A DNA stretch of 64,000 bases from Halovenus salina (GCF_026410925.1 NZ_CP112972.1:3264419-3328418), one strand, 5' to 3'; shown: positions 9,354 to 19,163, numbered from the stretch's first letter. Notes: generated by a model from the sequence alone, not told the origin. Numbers and translations: made by a program.

Positions 9354-9914
9354 ATGGTTGACCCAAAGGAGACAATCAATATCGAAAACGTCGTCGCCTC
9401 GACGGGTATCGGGCAGGAACTCGACTTGCAGAGTGTCGCCATGGACCTCGAGGGCGCGGACTACGACCCCGAGCAGTTCCCCGGGCTGGTCTACCGGACC
9501 CAGGAGCCAAAGTCGGCGGCACTGATCTTCCGGTCGGGCAAAATCGTCTGTACGGGTGCCAAGAGCACCGATGACGTCCACCAGAGCCTGCGTATCGTCT
9601 TTGACAAGCTGCGCGAGCTCAACATCCAGGTAGAGGACGACCCCGAGATTATCGTCCAGAACATCGTCACCTCAGCGGATCTGGGTCGGAACCTCAACCT
9701 CAACGCTATCGCCATCGGCCTCGGACTGGAGAAAATCGAGTACGAGCCCGAGCAGTTCCCCGGACTCGTCTACCGCCTCGACGAGCCGGATGTCGTCGCG
9801 TTGCTGTTCGGCTCTGGCAAGCTCGTCATCACGGGTGGGAAACAGCCCGACGACGCCAAGGAGGCCGTCGACAAGATCGTCTCGCGGCTCGAAGAACTCG
9901 GTCTGCTGGAGTAA
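9354..9914 (+). CDS. tbp: TATA-box-binding protein
   Basis: General transcription factor that binds and bends promoter TATA boxes and recruits TFB. The 186-aa saddle protein shows the two direct repeats clearly: PEQFPGLVYR occurs near residues 41 and 132, and each half has an LxFxSGK(I/L)VxTG strand. The C-terminus is acidic (EELGLLE). Haloarchaea often have several TBPs; this one looks full-length and functional. Divergent from the tRNA methyltransferase with a compact shared promoter. Confidence 0.97.
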   Translation: MVDPKETINIENVVASTGIGQELDLQSVAMDLEGADYDPEQFPGLVYRTQEPKSAALIFRSGKIVCTGAKSTDDVHQSLRIVFDKLRELNIQVEDDPEIIVQNIVTSADLGRNLNLNAIAIGLGLEKIEYEPEQFPGLVYRLDEPDVVALLFGSGKLVITGGKQPDDAKEAVDKIVSRLEELGLLE

Positions 9915-9965
9915 CGCTTCCGGACTAGTTGGCGGCTATTCTATCCAGACAGCTCTTGCAGGCGG

Positions 9966-11021
9966 TTACTCGGCCGGCTGATACGTGACGCGGTAGGAAT
10001 CGCCGGTGGTCACGTCTTTGGCCTCGTAGAACCGGATGTTGCGCTCCTGGCTCGTCGTGACGGGAAAGTCGTAATGGACAGCCTCGTAGTCGGGTTTGTC
10101 GCCGCTTTCGGCCTGCTCGCGGACGAACTCCCGGTGGTCCGTGAGCCGGCGCTCGATGACCGTCTGTGAGATATCCGACAACGACGCGAGACGCTCCTCG
10201 AAGTGATCGAGAAACTGCTCGTCCAGTTCGTAGCCAACGGAGTTGCGGCCCGCGACCATCGCCGCCAGCGTCGTGGTTCCGGTGCCCCAGAACGGGTCGA
10301 GCACCGTATCGCCGTAGACGGAGTACATATTACAGAGCCGATACGGAATCTCGAACGGAAAGGCTGCGGCACGCTCGCGCAGACCATCGTCAGAGAGGTC
10401 CTGCAGGCGGCCGCGAACATCTGTCCACACGTCGGTGAACCAGCGGTTTCGCTCCTCCCAGAAGTAGGCAGCCTCGTAGCGCCGGTCGGCTCGGGGCTCG
10501 AATGAACGACGCGCTCCGTTGCGAAAGACGAGGATGTACTCGTGTTCGAGGGTGACGTAAGCGTTCGGTGGCACCATCCCCGATCCCATGAACTTCGCAG
10601 CGCTGTTGGTTGGCTTGTGCCAGAGCACGTCGGGCAGTGGCTCGAAGCCCCGTCGCTTCATCGCCTCGATGAGCCGGGCGTGGTTTGGGAACACACTGAA
10701 CCGACCGTCGACAGTTCGGGTCGCGTCGCCGATGTTCAGACAGACGATACCGCCCGGCGTGACTACCCGTTCGAGCGCGTCCCAGACGCCATCAAGGACG
10801 CCGTGCATCGCGTCGAAGGCGGCCTCTCCCTTCCCGGCGTCGAGGAAATCCCGCACCGACGGGTCGAGGTCGGCAAAGAGGTCGTCCCACATCTCGACCA
10901 TCGGGTACGGCGGCGATGTGACGACGAGATCGACAGAGTTCTGATCGAGCGAATCGAGGCCGCGAGCATCCGCCGTGTGGACGGTGTGTGTTGTCTCCAG
11001 GTCGGAAGTATCGTCTGTCAT
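9966..11021 (-). CDS. Solitary DNA methyltransferase, N4-cytosine/N6-adenine type
   Basis: A 351-aa methyltransferase with the permuted beta-class order: catalytic motif TSPPYP near residues 34-39 and SAM-binding DPFWGTGTTTLAAM near residue 240. SPPY favours N4-cytosine methylation. The ATG at 11021 is preferred over upstream in-frame codons that only read through hisG in another frame. No restriction enzyme or specificity subunit is nearby, so it is an orphan methylase. Haloarchaea widely carry an orphan CTAG N4-cytosine methylase (Zim); size and context are compatible, but the target site cannot be read here. It follows hisG by 10 bp. Confidence 0.85.
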   Translation of the reverse strand: MTDDTSDLETTHTVHTADARGLDSLDQNSVDLVVTSPPYPMVEMWDDLFADLDPSVRDFLDAGKGEAAFDAMHGVLDGVWDALERVVTPGGIVCLNIGDATRTVDGRFSVFPNHARLIEAMKRRGFEPLPDVLWHKPTNSAAKFMGSGMVPPNAYVTLEHEYILVFRNGARRSFEPRADRRYEAAYFWEERNRWFTDVWTDVRGRLQDLSDDGLRERAAAFPFEIPYRLCNMYSVYGDTVLDPFWGTGTTTLAAMVAGRNSVGYELDEQFLDHFEERLASLSDISQTVIERRLTDHREFVREQAESGDKPDYEAVHYDFPVTTSQERNIRFYEAKDVTTGDSYRVTYQPAE

Positions 11022-11031
11022 CAGACGACGC

Positions 11032-11877
11032 TCACTCGACGAGACGCTCGATTTCGGTGACGAGGATGTCCGTCGCGCCGACCGACTTGAGGTCGGTAAT
11101 CGCCTCGAAGACGTTATCCTCCTCAACGACAGCGTGAATCGCGACCTGGTCGGTGCCGGCGATATCCATGACCGTCGGTCCGCCCATTCCCGGGATGACG
11201 TCTTTGACCGCATCGAGGTTTTCCTTGGGGGCATTGAGCATGAGATACCGCTGATTGTCCGCTGCGATGACCGAGGACAGCGCCGTCGAGACATGTTCGA
11301 CCTTCTCGTCGTCGACCACGTCCGGCCGGGCGAACAGGCGAACAGACGATTCGAGTACCTCGTCGATCACCTCCAGTCGATTCATTCGGAGCGTCGTTCC
11401 AGTCGAGGTGATGTCGACGATTGCGTCGGCCATGTCGACGTGTGGTGTGAGTTCGGTTGCACCCGACACCTCGGTGATGTCGACATCGATACCGGCCTCT
11501 TCGAAGAAGTCACGGGTGACGCTCGGAAACTCCGTCGCCACGGTACCTCCCTCCAGGTCACTCGTCGCCGTGATATTGCTCTCCTCGGGGGCTGCCAGGA
11601 CGATACGGCAGGTCCCGTATTCGAGGTCGAGCAGTTCGTCGAGGTCGACGGCGGATTCGCGGACCTGGTCGTAGCCGGTGATTCCCAGATCGGCGGCCCC
11701 GTCGGCGACGTATTCGGGGATGTCGTTCGTCCGGGCAAAGAGAACGGTCACATCGGGGTCGACCGTGTTCGCATACAGCTTCCGGTCGGCACCGTCGACG
11801 AGATGGAGTCCTGCCCGCTCTAACAGGTCGACAGTAGGCTCGTGAAGACGCCCCTTGTTGGGTACGGCAATGCGCAT
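11032..11877 (-). CDS. hisG: ATP phosphoribosyltransferase (long form)
   Basis: First enzyme of histidine biosynthesis, joining ATP and PRPP. Starts [14 protein letters not shown] at the ATG at 11877. It has the periplasmic-binding-like catalytic halves ([32 protein letters not shown]) and a C-terminal PII-like regulatory domain with [10 protein letters not shown], so it is the long, histidine-inhibited form (281 aa). No HisZ partner is needed. Co-directional with the downstream methyltransferase. Confidence 0.95.
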   Translation of the reverse strand: MRIAVPNKGRLHEPTVDLLERAGLHLVDGADRKLYANTVDPDVTVLFARTNDIPEYVADGAADLGITGYDQVRESAVDLDELLDLEYGTCRIVLAAPEESNITATSDLEGGTVATEFPSVTRDFFEEAGIDVDITEVSGATELTPHVDMADAIVDITSTGTTLRMNRLEVIDEVLESSVRLFARPDVVDDEKVEHVSTALSSVIAADNQRYLMLNAPKENLDAVKDVIPGMGGPTVMDIAGTDQVAIHAVVEEDNVFEAITDLKSVGATDILVTEIERLVE

Positions 11878-11931
11878 ACCCTCTGTACCGGCCGACGGTG
11901 CAATTGTTTTTCGAAGCCGGGGCGACCGAAC

Positions 11932-11943
11932 CAATATAAACAC
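11932..11943. promoter_or_regulatory. Shared TATA element between hisG and the CPBP gene
   Basis: CCAATATAAACA in the 96-bp divergent gap contains a nearly symmetric TATATT/AATATA core. On the plus strand it predicts a transcript start about 9 nt before the CPBP ATG. On the minus strand it would give hisG a leader of roughly 30 nt. Inferred from spacing only. Confidence 0.4.
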
Positions 11944-11973
11944 TCATCTGTTTCTGCCCCTAATACTAACTGA

Positions 11974-13044
11974 ATGGGAAACCCTGCGGGCCCCGGAAAA
12001 CAGTACTGTACGTCCTGTGGTGAACTGATAGACCGGGACGCGGAGTACTGCACGTACTGTGGTGTCGAGACGAAAGACAGGGAGTTTCCGAACGACCGGT
12101 CGGGGCCGGCCACGGCCTCGGACGGGCGGTCGTTCCGAGAGAGTCGACACGACAGCACTGAGCCGACGACGGACCGGCGTAGCGGTCCCGTCAGCGAGCA
12201 GTCCACAGACCGCGACTACGGCTCGCCCAGAGTCGGCATCGAGGGCCAGATGGGGCCACCGTCGACAGATTCGACGCTGCGGACTGTCGGGACTGCTGCC
12301 GGACTGGGGATTCTCGGCGTTGTGTTGCTCATCGTGTTCTCGGCACTTGGCAGTCTCGTGTTGTTCGCGCTCCAGCTGCCCGACCTCGCAACACTCGCGG
12401 TCGGGACCGCCGTCGGCCAGTATCTCGGATTCATGGGACTGGGTGTTTGGTATCTCCAGCGACGCGGATACGACAGGAAAGGCATCCGCTCGTATCTGGG
12501 GATTCGACGCCCCTCGATTCGGGAGATTGGACTTGTCCTTTTAGGGTGGCTGGCGATTTTCGTCATGGTCATCGTGGTAAGTCTCGTCGTCCAGGCCTTC
12601 CTGCCAGAGCCCGCACAGAACGAGGGTGCCTCGCAGTTCGCCGAGGGCGCGACGAATCCGGCTATCCTCGCGGCCGGTGTCCTGTTTATGTTCGTCGTCG
12701 TCGGCCCCTGTGAGGAGTTCCTCTACCGCGGTATCGTCCAGAACCGGCTCCGCGAGCGTCTCTCGGCTGGGCCGGCGATTCTCATTGCCGCGGCGGTGTT
12801 CGCCTCGGTTCACGTCATCGCACTCTCTGGTGGCGACCCCGTGGCAATGGCGACGACCGTCGGTATCCTCTTCGTTCCGGCGCTCGTCCTCGGGTCGTTG
12901 TACGAGTACACCGGCAATCTCGTCGTCGTTTCGTTGCTGCACGGCCTGCATAACTCCGTTATTCTCAGTGTCGTCTTCCTGGGGCCGAGTGGCGGGGAGG
13001 CTGCGGAGTTCATTACGGCTCTTCTGAGCATCCTGCCGGTGTAG
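11974..13044 (+). CDS. Zinc-ribbon CPBP (Abi/CAAX-protease-like) membrane protein
   Basis: A 356-aa protein with an N-terminal zinc ribbon (C12, C15, C26, C29), an acidic linker of about 80 residues, then about eight membrane helices forming a CPBP glutamic intramembrane peptidase domain. The family motifs EEFLYRGIVQNRL, FASVHVIAL and HGLHNSVIL are all present, with the expected EE, R, H and H/N active-site residues. Such proteins process membrane-anchored substrates or act in immunity; the substrate here is unknown. Confidence 0.88.
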   Translation: MGNPAGPGKQYCTSCGELIDRDAEYCTYCGVETKDREFPNDRSGPATASDGRSFRESRHDSTEPTTDRRSGPVSEQSTDRDYGSPRVGIEGQMGPPSTDSTLRTVGTAAGLGILGVVLLIVFSALGSLVLFALQLPDLATLAVGTAVGQYLGFMGLGVWYLQRRGYDRKGIRSYLGIRRPSIREIGLVLLGWLAIFVMVIVVSLVVQAFLPEPAQNEGASQFAEGATNPAILAAGVLFMFVVVGPCEEFLYRGIVQNRLRERLSAGPAILIAAAVFASVHVIALSGGDPVAMATTVGILFVPALVLGSLYEYTGNLVVVSLLHGLHNSVILSVVFLGPSGGEAAEFITALLSILPV

Positions 13045-13097
13045 TCTCGACCCCAAAAGGACAGAAGCTATAGTCGTCGGGCCTGCCAGAGACATAC

Positions 13098-14396
13098 ATG
13101 ACCACGCTCACAATCGGTGGCGGACAGGTACTTACTCCCGAGCTGGACGTGACGACGGCAGACGTACTCGTGGATACCGATTCCGGCGAGATTCTCGCAG
13201 TCGAAGACCCCGGCGAACTCGGCGGCGACGACTATCTCGACGCAAGCGGCGGGCTGGTGATTCCCGGCCTCGTCAACGCTCACACCCACGTCGCGATGAC
13301 GCTGTTCCGGGGCCACGCCGACGACAAGGAACTTGACGCCTGGCTCCAGGAGGATATCTGGCCTGTTGAGGCTGAACTCACCGCCGAGGATGTCCGGGCC
13401 GGCACCAGGCTGGGCATCGCGGAGATGATTCGGACCGGGACAACCGCCTTCGCTGATATGTACTTCTTCATGGAGGAGGTCGCCGACGTGGTGTCCGAGA
13501 CGGGTATCCGGGCAATGCTCGGCAGCGGTTGTATCACCGTCGGCAAAGACGACGAGGAGGCCCACGAAGACTTCGAGCGCGGCCTCGAATTCGCCCGGGC
13601 GTACGACGGCCACAGTCAGGGCCGGATACAGACGATGTTCAACCCCCACAGCCTGACGACCGTCGGCCAGTCCTTCTACGAGGAGTACGTCCCCGTCGCC
13701 CGCGAGGAGGAGATTCCGATTCACATCCACGCCAACGAGACTGAAAACGAGGTCGATCCACTCGTCGAAGAGCACGGAGAGCGACCGCTCGAATACGCAG
13801 AGGACCTCGACGTACTCGGTGAGGACTCCTTTATCGCCCACGGCGTCCACGTCGACGAGCACGAACAGGAACTGCTCGCCGACACGGGGACCGCAGTGAT
13901 TCACTGTCCGGCCTCGAACATGAAACTCGCCAGCGGGATGGCTCCAATCCAGTCGATGCTGGACGCTGGCGTGACAGTCGGACTCGGCACCGACGGCGCG
14001 GCCTCGAACAACGACCTGGACATGTTCGACGAGATGCGCGACGCGGCGATGGTCGGCAAGCTGGCGACGATGGACGCAAGCGCTGTCCCCGCCGAGGCGG
14101 TTGTCGAGATGGCGACACAGGGCAGTGCAGACGCACTCGGCTTCGACAGCGGACGGGTCGAGGCAGGCGCGAACGCCGACCTCGCTGTTGTCGACCTCGA
14201 CGCAGAACACCTGAAACCGGCCCACGACCTCGTTAGTCACCTCACCTACGCCGTCAAGGGCAGCGACGTGTGTCACACCATCTGTGACGGCGAGGTGCTG
14301 ATGGAAGACCGCGAACTCCAGACGATGGACCTCGACGCGGTCAAAGAAGCGGCCGGCGACCACGCCGAGGCGCTCGTCGACCGGGCGGCAAACTGA
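13098..14396 (+). CDS. mtaD: 5-methylthioadenosine/S-adenosylhomocysteine deaminase-type amidohydrolase
   Basis: Zinc/iron amidohydrolase of 432 aa. Metal ligands are visible in NAHTHVAMTLFRGHAD (about residue 60), HIHANETENE, HGVHVDEHE and LGTDGAASNNDLDMF. Family members deaminate SAH, MTA or 5'-deoxyadenosine. It lies 45 bp upstream of ahcY, the other SAH-consuming enzyme, supporting a role in clearing the product of methyltransferases. A CTATAG element about 25 bp before the ATG suggests a leaderless transcript. Exact substrate preference is inference. Confidence 0.88.
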   Translation: MTTLTIGGGQVLTPELDVTTADVLVDTDSGEILAVEDPGELGGDDYLDASGGLVIPGLVNAHTHVAMTLFRGHADDKELDAWLQEDIWPVEAELTAEDVRAGTRLGIAEMIRTGTTAFADMYFFMEEVADVVSETGIRAMLGSGCITVGKDDEEAHEDFERGLEFARAYDGHSQGRIQTMFNPHSLTTVGQSFYEEYVPVAREEEIPIHIHANETENEVDPLVEEHGERPLEYAEDLDVLGEDSFIAHGVHVDEHEQELLADTGTAVIHCPASNMKLASGMAPIQSMLDAGVTVGLGTDGAASNNDLDMFDEMRDAAMVGKLATMDASAVPAEAVVEMATQGSADALGFDSGRVEAGANADLAVVDLDAEHLKPAHDLVSHLTYAVKGSDVCHTICDGEVLMEDRELQTMDLDAVKEAAGDHAEALVDRAAN

Positions 14397-14441
14397 GACT
14401 GGTTCGGTACTGTTTTGCGTCGTCCGTCCGTCCCTGAAGAC

Positions 14442-15716
14442 ATGACGGCACCTATCAGCGAGCAACTCAACGCCGACGAGCTACTCGAAAGCGGGCAGCG
14501 GAAAATGGAGTGGGCGCGCCAGCATATGCCGATTATGGGTTCGCTCCGAGAATCCTTCGAGGCCGACCAGCCATTCGCGGGCGAGCGCATCGGGATGGCG
14601 ATGCACGTCGAGGCCAAGACCGCAATCCTCGCCGAGGTTCTGGCCGCCGGCGGCGCGGAAGTCGCTATCACCGGCTGTAACCCGCTCTCGACACACGACG
14701 ACGTGAGTGTTGCTCTCGACGCTGTCGACGGCGTCACCTCGTATGCGAAACGCGGGGTCGACGACAAGGAGTACTACGAGGCGATGGAAGCGGTCATCGA
14801 CCACGAGCCGACGATTACGGTCGACGACGGGGGCGACCTCGTCTTCGCCATCCACGAGGACTACCCCGAGCTCATCGACACCATCATCGGCGGCTGCGAG
14901 GAGACGACGACCGGGGTCCACCGCCTGCGGGCGATGGACGACGACGACGCTCTCGAGTACCCGATGTTCGCGGTCAACGACACGCCGATGAAGCGGCTGT
15001 TCGACAACATCCACGGTACGGGCGAGTCCTCGCTCGCCTCGATTGCGATGACGACGAACCTCTCGTGGGCCGGCAAAGACGTCGTCGTCTCCGGATTCGG
15101 GTACTGTGGAAAAGGTGTGGCCCGGAAAGCCAGCGGCCAGAACGCGAACGTCATCGTCACGGAAGTCGACCCGCGGCGCGCGCTCGAAGCCCACATGGAA
15201 GGCTTCGACGTGATGCCCATGGACGAGGCGGCGGCCGAGGGTGACGTGTTCATCACCACGACCGGTAACCGTGACGTCATCGTCGAGAAACACTTCGAGG
15301 AGATGAGCGACGGTGTGTTGCTGGCAAACGCCGGCCACTTCGACGTCGAAATCGACCTCGAAGCCCTCGAGGCCAACGCCCAACGGACCTACGAGGCCCG
15401 TGACGGACTCCAGGCCTACGAGATGCCGGACGGCCGGCGGCTGAACGTCCTCGCCGAGGGACGGCTGGTCAACCTCGCGGCGCCGGTCTCGATGGGCCAC
15501 CCTGTCGAGGTGATGGACCAGAGCTTCGGCGTCCAGGCCGTCTGTGCCCGTGAAATCATCCAGAACGGCGACCAGTACGAGGCTGGCGTCCACAACGTGC
15601 CCGACGAGCTCGACCGCGAGGTCGCAGAGATCAAACTTGAGGCCGAAGGAATTGAGATGGACTCACTCACCGGCACGCAAGAAGAGTACATGGACAGCTG
15701 GCAGCACGGCACGTAG
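14442..15716 (+). CDS. ahcY: Adenosylhomocysteinase
   Basis: NAD-dependent hydrolase that splits S-adenosylhomocysteine into adenosine and homocysteine. The 424-aa protein has [14 protein letters not shown], the substrate loop [10 protein letters not shown], the nucleotide-binding [13 protein letters not shown] near residue 220 and [11 protein letters not shown]. The start MTAPISEQL at 14442 matches the family better than an upstream GTG/TTG extension. Likely co-transcribed with mtaD. Followed by hairpin-forming sequences before a convergent operon. Confidence 0.96.
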   Translation: MTAPISEQLNADELLESGQRKMEWARQHMPIMGSLRESFEADQPFAGERIGMAMHVEAKTAILAEVLAAGGAEVAITGCNPLSTHDDVSVALDAVDGVTSYAKRGVDDKEYYEAMEAVIDHEPTITVDDGGDLVFAIHEDYPELIDTIIGGCEETTTGVHRLRAMDDDDALEYPMFAVNDTPMKRLFDNIHGTGESSLASIAMTTNLSWAGKDVVVSGFGYCGKGVARKASGQNANVIVTEVDPRRALEAHMEGFDVMPMDEAAAEGDVFITTTGNRDVIVEKHFEEMSDGVLLANAGHFDVEIDLEALEANAQRTYEARDGLQAYEMPDGRRLNVLAEGRLVNLAAPVSMGHPVEVMDQSFGVQAVCAREIIQNGDQYEAGVHNVPDELDREVAEIKLEAEGIEMDSLTGTQEEYMDSWQHGT

Positions 15717-15790
15717 CGTCGCCACTCCGAATCGTAGCACGTGGGGAACGTGGGGATGAGGGGAACCCACCCCACGGCGTGTGACACTAC

Positions 15791-15839
15791 GGAGCCAGAT
15801 GGCTCCAAATAATACTTATATCTCCGGAAAGATAAGTAT
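15791..15839. terminator. Hairpins in the convergent ahcY/DRTGG intergenic region
   Basis: Two dyads lie between convergent genes: GGAGCC-AGAT-GGCTCC (15791-15806) and ATACTTAT (15812-15819) with ATAAGTAT (15832-15839). Position between converging stops suggests a bidirectional transcript end. The T-runs typical of archaeal terminators are short (TTTTC near 15849). Structure is seen; function is inferred. Confidence 0.45.
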
Positions 15840-15879
15840 GTCCGGCATTTTCAGGTCTGATTTCTCCGGGAACCCGCTC

Positions 15880-16944
15880 TCAGGCTAGCTCGAACAGCGT
15901 TTCGAGGTCGACACTCTCTGCGAGCAGGTCGGCCATGCGCTCGACCGTCTCGGGGCGCTGTGTTCGACCCGACCGGAGGCGTGCCTCGGTCCGGTCGATT
16001 GTCGCACGCGTGTCCGTCTCGACGAGCAAGACCGGGACCCCCTGGTCGGCAGCCTCGCCGAGGACCGCCTGGGAGGGACGGTAGCCGCCGGTGAGTATCA
16101 GACAGGAGACGCCAGAGGCCTGGAGCGCGGCGGTCTGAACGTCTGAACGGTCGCCGCCGGTGATGACCGCAGCGTTTCGCAGCCGCCGGAACTGTTTGAG
16201 AGCGGCGTCGCTCCCCATCGCACCCACGGAGAACCGTTCGATGCGAACGTCGGCGGACACCTCCGGCGTCAGATACTCTGCGCCGATCTGGTCCGCGAGT
16301 TCGTCGACGGTAACGCCGGCAAGCGCCTCGTCGTGTGGGACGACACCGACACTCTGGACGCCTCGGCTGTCGAGAAACGGCATCACGTCCTCGGTGAGTT
16401 CGTCGAGGTCGCCGGGCGAGACGCCGTTGAACAGGACGCCGGCCAGCCGGTCGCCGATACGCTCTGTAGCGGCAAGTATTTCGTCGACATCTTCCGGCCG
16501 GTCGTAGCCGGTCACGAGCAACACCTCTGCGTCTAGGCGCTCAGCCATGTCGACGTCAGTGAGGTCAACGATGCCGCCGGTGGAAATCTGCCCACCGCCT
16601 TCAAGTACCATGTGGTCGACATCCGCCGAGAGTTCGTCGAACGCTTCTTCGACGCGTTCGCCGAGCGCGGCCGCGTCCTCTCGTCCGCGGATCGCCTCGT
16701 GGACGAAGGTTGGAGAGTACACCACCGGCTCCATCGTGTGCATCTGCGCGCCCAGACCCAGGAGTTCACGGGCGAGCATCGGGTCCTCGTCGCGAGTCTT
16801 GCCGACGGCACTTTCGAGTCTCGTGCCCTTTGGCTTCATGTAACCGACGCGCTCACCACGGTCCTGGAGGCGTTTCGCCAGTGCGACAGTGATTGCAGTC
16901 TTGCCTGTTCCGTCGTCCGTCGATGTGACCAGTAGCGTACTCAT
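15880..16944 (-). CDS. BioD-like ATPase / DRTGG-domain protein (phosphotransacetylase N-terminal-like)
   Basis: A 354-aa protein: N-terminal P-loop dethiobiotin-synthetase-like domain (TSTDDGTGKTAITVAL, Walker A at about 7-17, LEGGGQISTGGIVDL) and a C-terminal DRTGG-type domain, the pair found at the N-terminus of bacterial phosphotransacetylases without the catalytic Pta domain. Start overlaps the acd stop by 4 bp, so it is co-expressed with ADP-forming acetyl-CoA synthetase. A regulatory or sensing role in acetyl-CoA/acetate metabolism is inferred from this linkage. Confidence 0.85.
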   Translation of the reverse strand: MSTLLVTSTDDGTGKTAITVALAKRLQDRGERVGYMKPKGTRLESAVGKTRDEDPMLARELLGLGAQMHTMEPVVYSPTFVHEAIRGREDAAALGERVEEAFDELSADVDHMVLEGGGQISTGGIVDLTDVDMAERLDAEVLLVTGYDRPEDVDEILAATERIGDRLAGVLFNGVSPGDLDELTEDVMPFLDSRGVQSVGVVPHDEALAGVTVDELADQIGAEYLTPEVSADVRIERFSVGAMGSDAALKQFRRLRNAAVITGGDRSDVQTAALQASGVSCLILTGGYRPSQAVLGEAADQGVPVLLVETDTRATIDRTEARLRSGRTQRPETVERMADLLAESVDLETLFELA

Positions 16945-19055
16945 GGCTGTTCCTGTGTCTGAAGTGCCTCAGCGTCGAGCGTGAGGCGGAGGTCGATTGC
17001 CGCTGCGCCGTCGGGGGTTGCCACGACGGGGTTGATATCCAGTTCTGTGATCGCCGGAAACTCGGTAACGAGCTGGGACACCCGTTGGATTACCTCGACC
17101 AGTGCAGGCACGTCGGCCGGCTCTCGGCCGCGTGCGCCGTACAGCAGTGGCGAGGAGGTGACCTCGTCTATCATCGCCTGTCCGTCAGATTCCGTCACGG
17201 GGGCGACCCGGAACGACGTATCCTCCATAATTTCGACGAAGATACCGCCGAGCCCGAACATCACGAGCGGCCCGAACTGCGGGTCGCGGTTGACGCCGAC
17301 GATGGTTTCGGTACCGGCGTCGAGGTCGACCATCTCCTGAAGCTGGACGCCGACGATGTCCGCGTCGGGCTGGTAGTTGCGCGCCCGAACGACGAGGTCC
17401 TCGTAGGTGTCGGCGACAGCCTCAGTCGCGACACCGACCTCGACACCGCCGATGTCGGACTTGTGGGTGATATCCGGGCTGACGATTTTCATCACCACGT
17501 CGCCCTCGATTGCGTCGGCGAGTGCTTCTGCCTCGCGGGGGCTGTCGACCACGTCGCCCTGTGGCGTTTCGATGCCGCAGGCGTCGAGCAGGTCCATCGA
17601 CTCGACGCCGAGTTGGGTTCGGCCCTCCTCGACGGCCGAGGTGAGTATCTCGGAGACGCGCTCGCGGTCGATGTCGAAGGTCTCGGGCTCGCTGTACTCC
17701 TTGTCCTGTATTTCGGCGTATTCCGAGAGGGCTTCGAGGCTGCCGACCGCGCGCTCGGGGTCGAAATACGTCGGGATGCCGGCGTCGCTCAGCCGGTCGG
17801 CGGCCGCTTCGGTCGAGGTGCCACCCATCAGCGTGGCAGCAACCGGCGTCCCGTGTTCTGCCTGTAGCGAGACTGTCGCGTCGGCGAGGTCCTCGAACGA
17901 GAGCGTCGCCGTCGGACACGAGAGGACGATTGCCATCCCAACGTTGTCGTCGTCGAGTACGATGTCAATGGTCTCCTCGAAGCGCTCTATCGGTGCGTCA
18001 CCGATGATGTCGACCGGATTGTAGATGTTCGCCTCTTCTGGGAGGTACTCTTGGAGCCGGTCGAGTGTCTCGTCTGTGAAATCAGCGAGCGAGATGTCCG
18101 AATCACCGACAGCGTCGGTCGCCATCACGCCTGGACCGCCGGCGTTCGAGATGATCGCGACGCCGTCAGTCTCAGGCAGCGGTTGGCCGGCCAGAATCTC
18201 GGCGGAGTCGAACAGTTCCTGGACGGACTCGACACGCAAGACGCCGGCCTGGTCGAGGCCAGTCTCGTAGGCGGCGTCGCTGCCAGCGATTGCGCCGGTG
18301 TGAGAGGCTGCGGCCGACGCGCCGGCCTGTGTTCGGCCGGATTTGACGACCAGCATCGGCGTCTCCTGTGTGACCTCTCTGGCGGTTTCGATGAACGCCT
18401 GGCCGTCGGTGATGTCTTCGAGGTAGCCGAGGATAACGTCGGTATCCTCGTCGTCGCCCCACTCCTTTGCGAAGTCACTTTCGTCGAGAACGGCCTTATT
18501 CCCCAGCGAGACGACATCCTTGAAGCCGATGTTGCGCTCGGCAGCCCAGTCGAGCACCGCCGTGATGAACGCCCCGGACTGGCTCATAAACGAGATGTTC
18601 CCGGGCGAGGCGTTTCGCGGCCCGAAAGTTGCGTTCAGGTCGAGGGCTGTACTCATAATGCCAAGCGAGTTCGGTCCGACAAGGTTGAGATCGTACTCCT
18701 CGGCGAGTGCAACGAGGTCGCGCTCGCGGTCGGACCCCTCGCCACCGGACTCGCCGAAGCCGGCCGTAATGACGACCACGTCCTCGACGCCGGCCTCGGC
18801 GGCCTCGCGCACGACATCCAGAACGATGGTGGGTGGGACAACCACGACCGCGACATCAATATCACCAGCCTCACCGACACTCCCATAACAGTCCAACCCG
18901 AGCACGTCGTCCCTGTTGGGGTTAACCGGGACGACAGTTTCCGCAAAGTCATCGCGTAGATTCTTCGTTATCGCGTAGCCGACGGTTCCCTCTTTCTCAG
19001 AGGCACCGACGACCGCAACGCGCTCGGGGGCAAACAGAGTCGATAGTTCACCCAT
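16941..19055 (-). CDS. acd: Acetate--CoA ligase (ADP-forming), alpha-beta fusion
   Basis: Converts acetyl-CoA + ADP + Pi to acetate + CoA + ATP, the archaeal route to energy from acetyl-CoA. The 704-aa chain fuses the alpha part (CoA-binding ASEKEGTVGYAI, ligase-CoA domain with phosphorylatable His in AAASHTGAIAG) and the beta ATP-grasp part (VVMKIVSPDITHKSDIGGV from about residue 515). Both parts are intact. TATATG about 28 bp before the ATG suggests a near-leaderless transcript. Operon with the DRTGG protein. Confidence 0.95.
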   Translation of the reverse strand: MGELSTLFAPERVAVVGASEKEGTVGYAITKNLRDDFAETVVPVNPNRDDVLGLDCYGSVGEAGDIDVAVVVVPPTIVLDVVREAAEAGVEDVVVITAGFGESGGEGSDRERDLVALAEEYDLNLVGPNSLGIMSTALDLNATFGPRNASPGNISFMSQSGAFITAVLDWAAERNIGFKDVVSLGNKAVLDESDFAKEWGDDEDTDVILGYLEDITDGQAFIETAREVTQETPMLVVKSGRTQAGASAAASHTGAIAGSDAAYETGLDQAGVLRVESVQELFDSAEILAGQPLPETDGVAIISNAGGPGVMATDAVGDSDISLADFTDETLDRLQEYLPEEANIYNPVDIIGDAPIERFEETIDIVLDDDNVGMAIVLSCPTATLSFEDLADATVSLQAEHGTPVAATLMGGTSTEAAADRLSDAGIPTYFDPERAVGSLEALSEYAEIQDKEYSEPETFDIDRERVSEILTSAVEEGRTQLGVESMDLLDACGIETPQGDVVDSPREAEALADAIEGDVVMKIVSPDITHKSDIGGVEVGVATEAVADTYEDLVVRARNYQPDADIVGVQLQEMVDLDAGTETIVGVNRDPQFGPLVMFGLGGIFVEIMEDTSFRVAPVTESDGQAMIDEVTSSPLLYGARGREPADVPALVEVIQRVSQLVTEFPAITELDINPVVATPDGAAAIDLRLTLDAEALQTQEQP

Positions 19056-19163
19056 CGCCGAACACTTCCAGCGGCGAGGTCATATACTTGCTGGACACCC
19101 TCAGTGTGTGGGATCGGGGTCTCGATGCAACGATTTATTTGGGCGGGTGACCCACGGTATCCT

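Noticed and set aside
11022..11294. Extended N-terminus of the DNA methyltransferase reading through hisG
   Set aside because: The first 91 residues are Ser/Arg-rich and antisense-free but lie wholly inside hisG in another frame. The start at MTDDTSDLE fits the family.
12541..13095. Long minus-strand frame opposite the CPBP gene
   Set aside because: Shadow of a GC-rich coding gene; no recognisable protein features and no start context.
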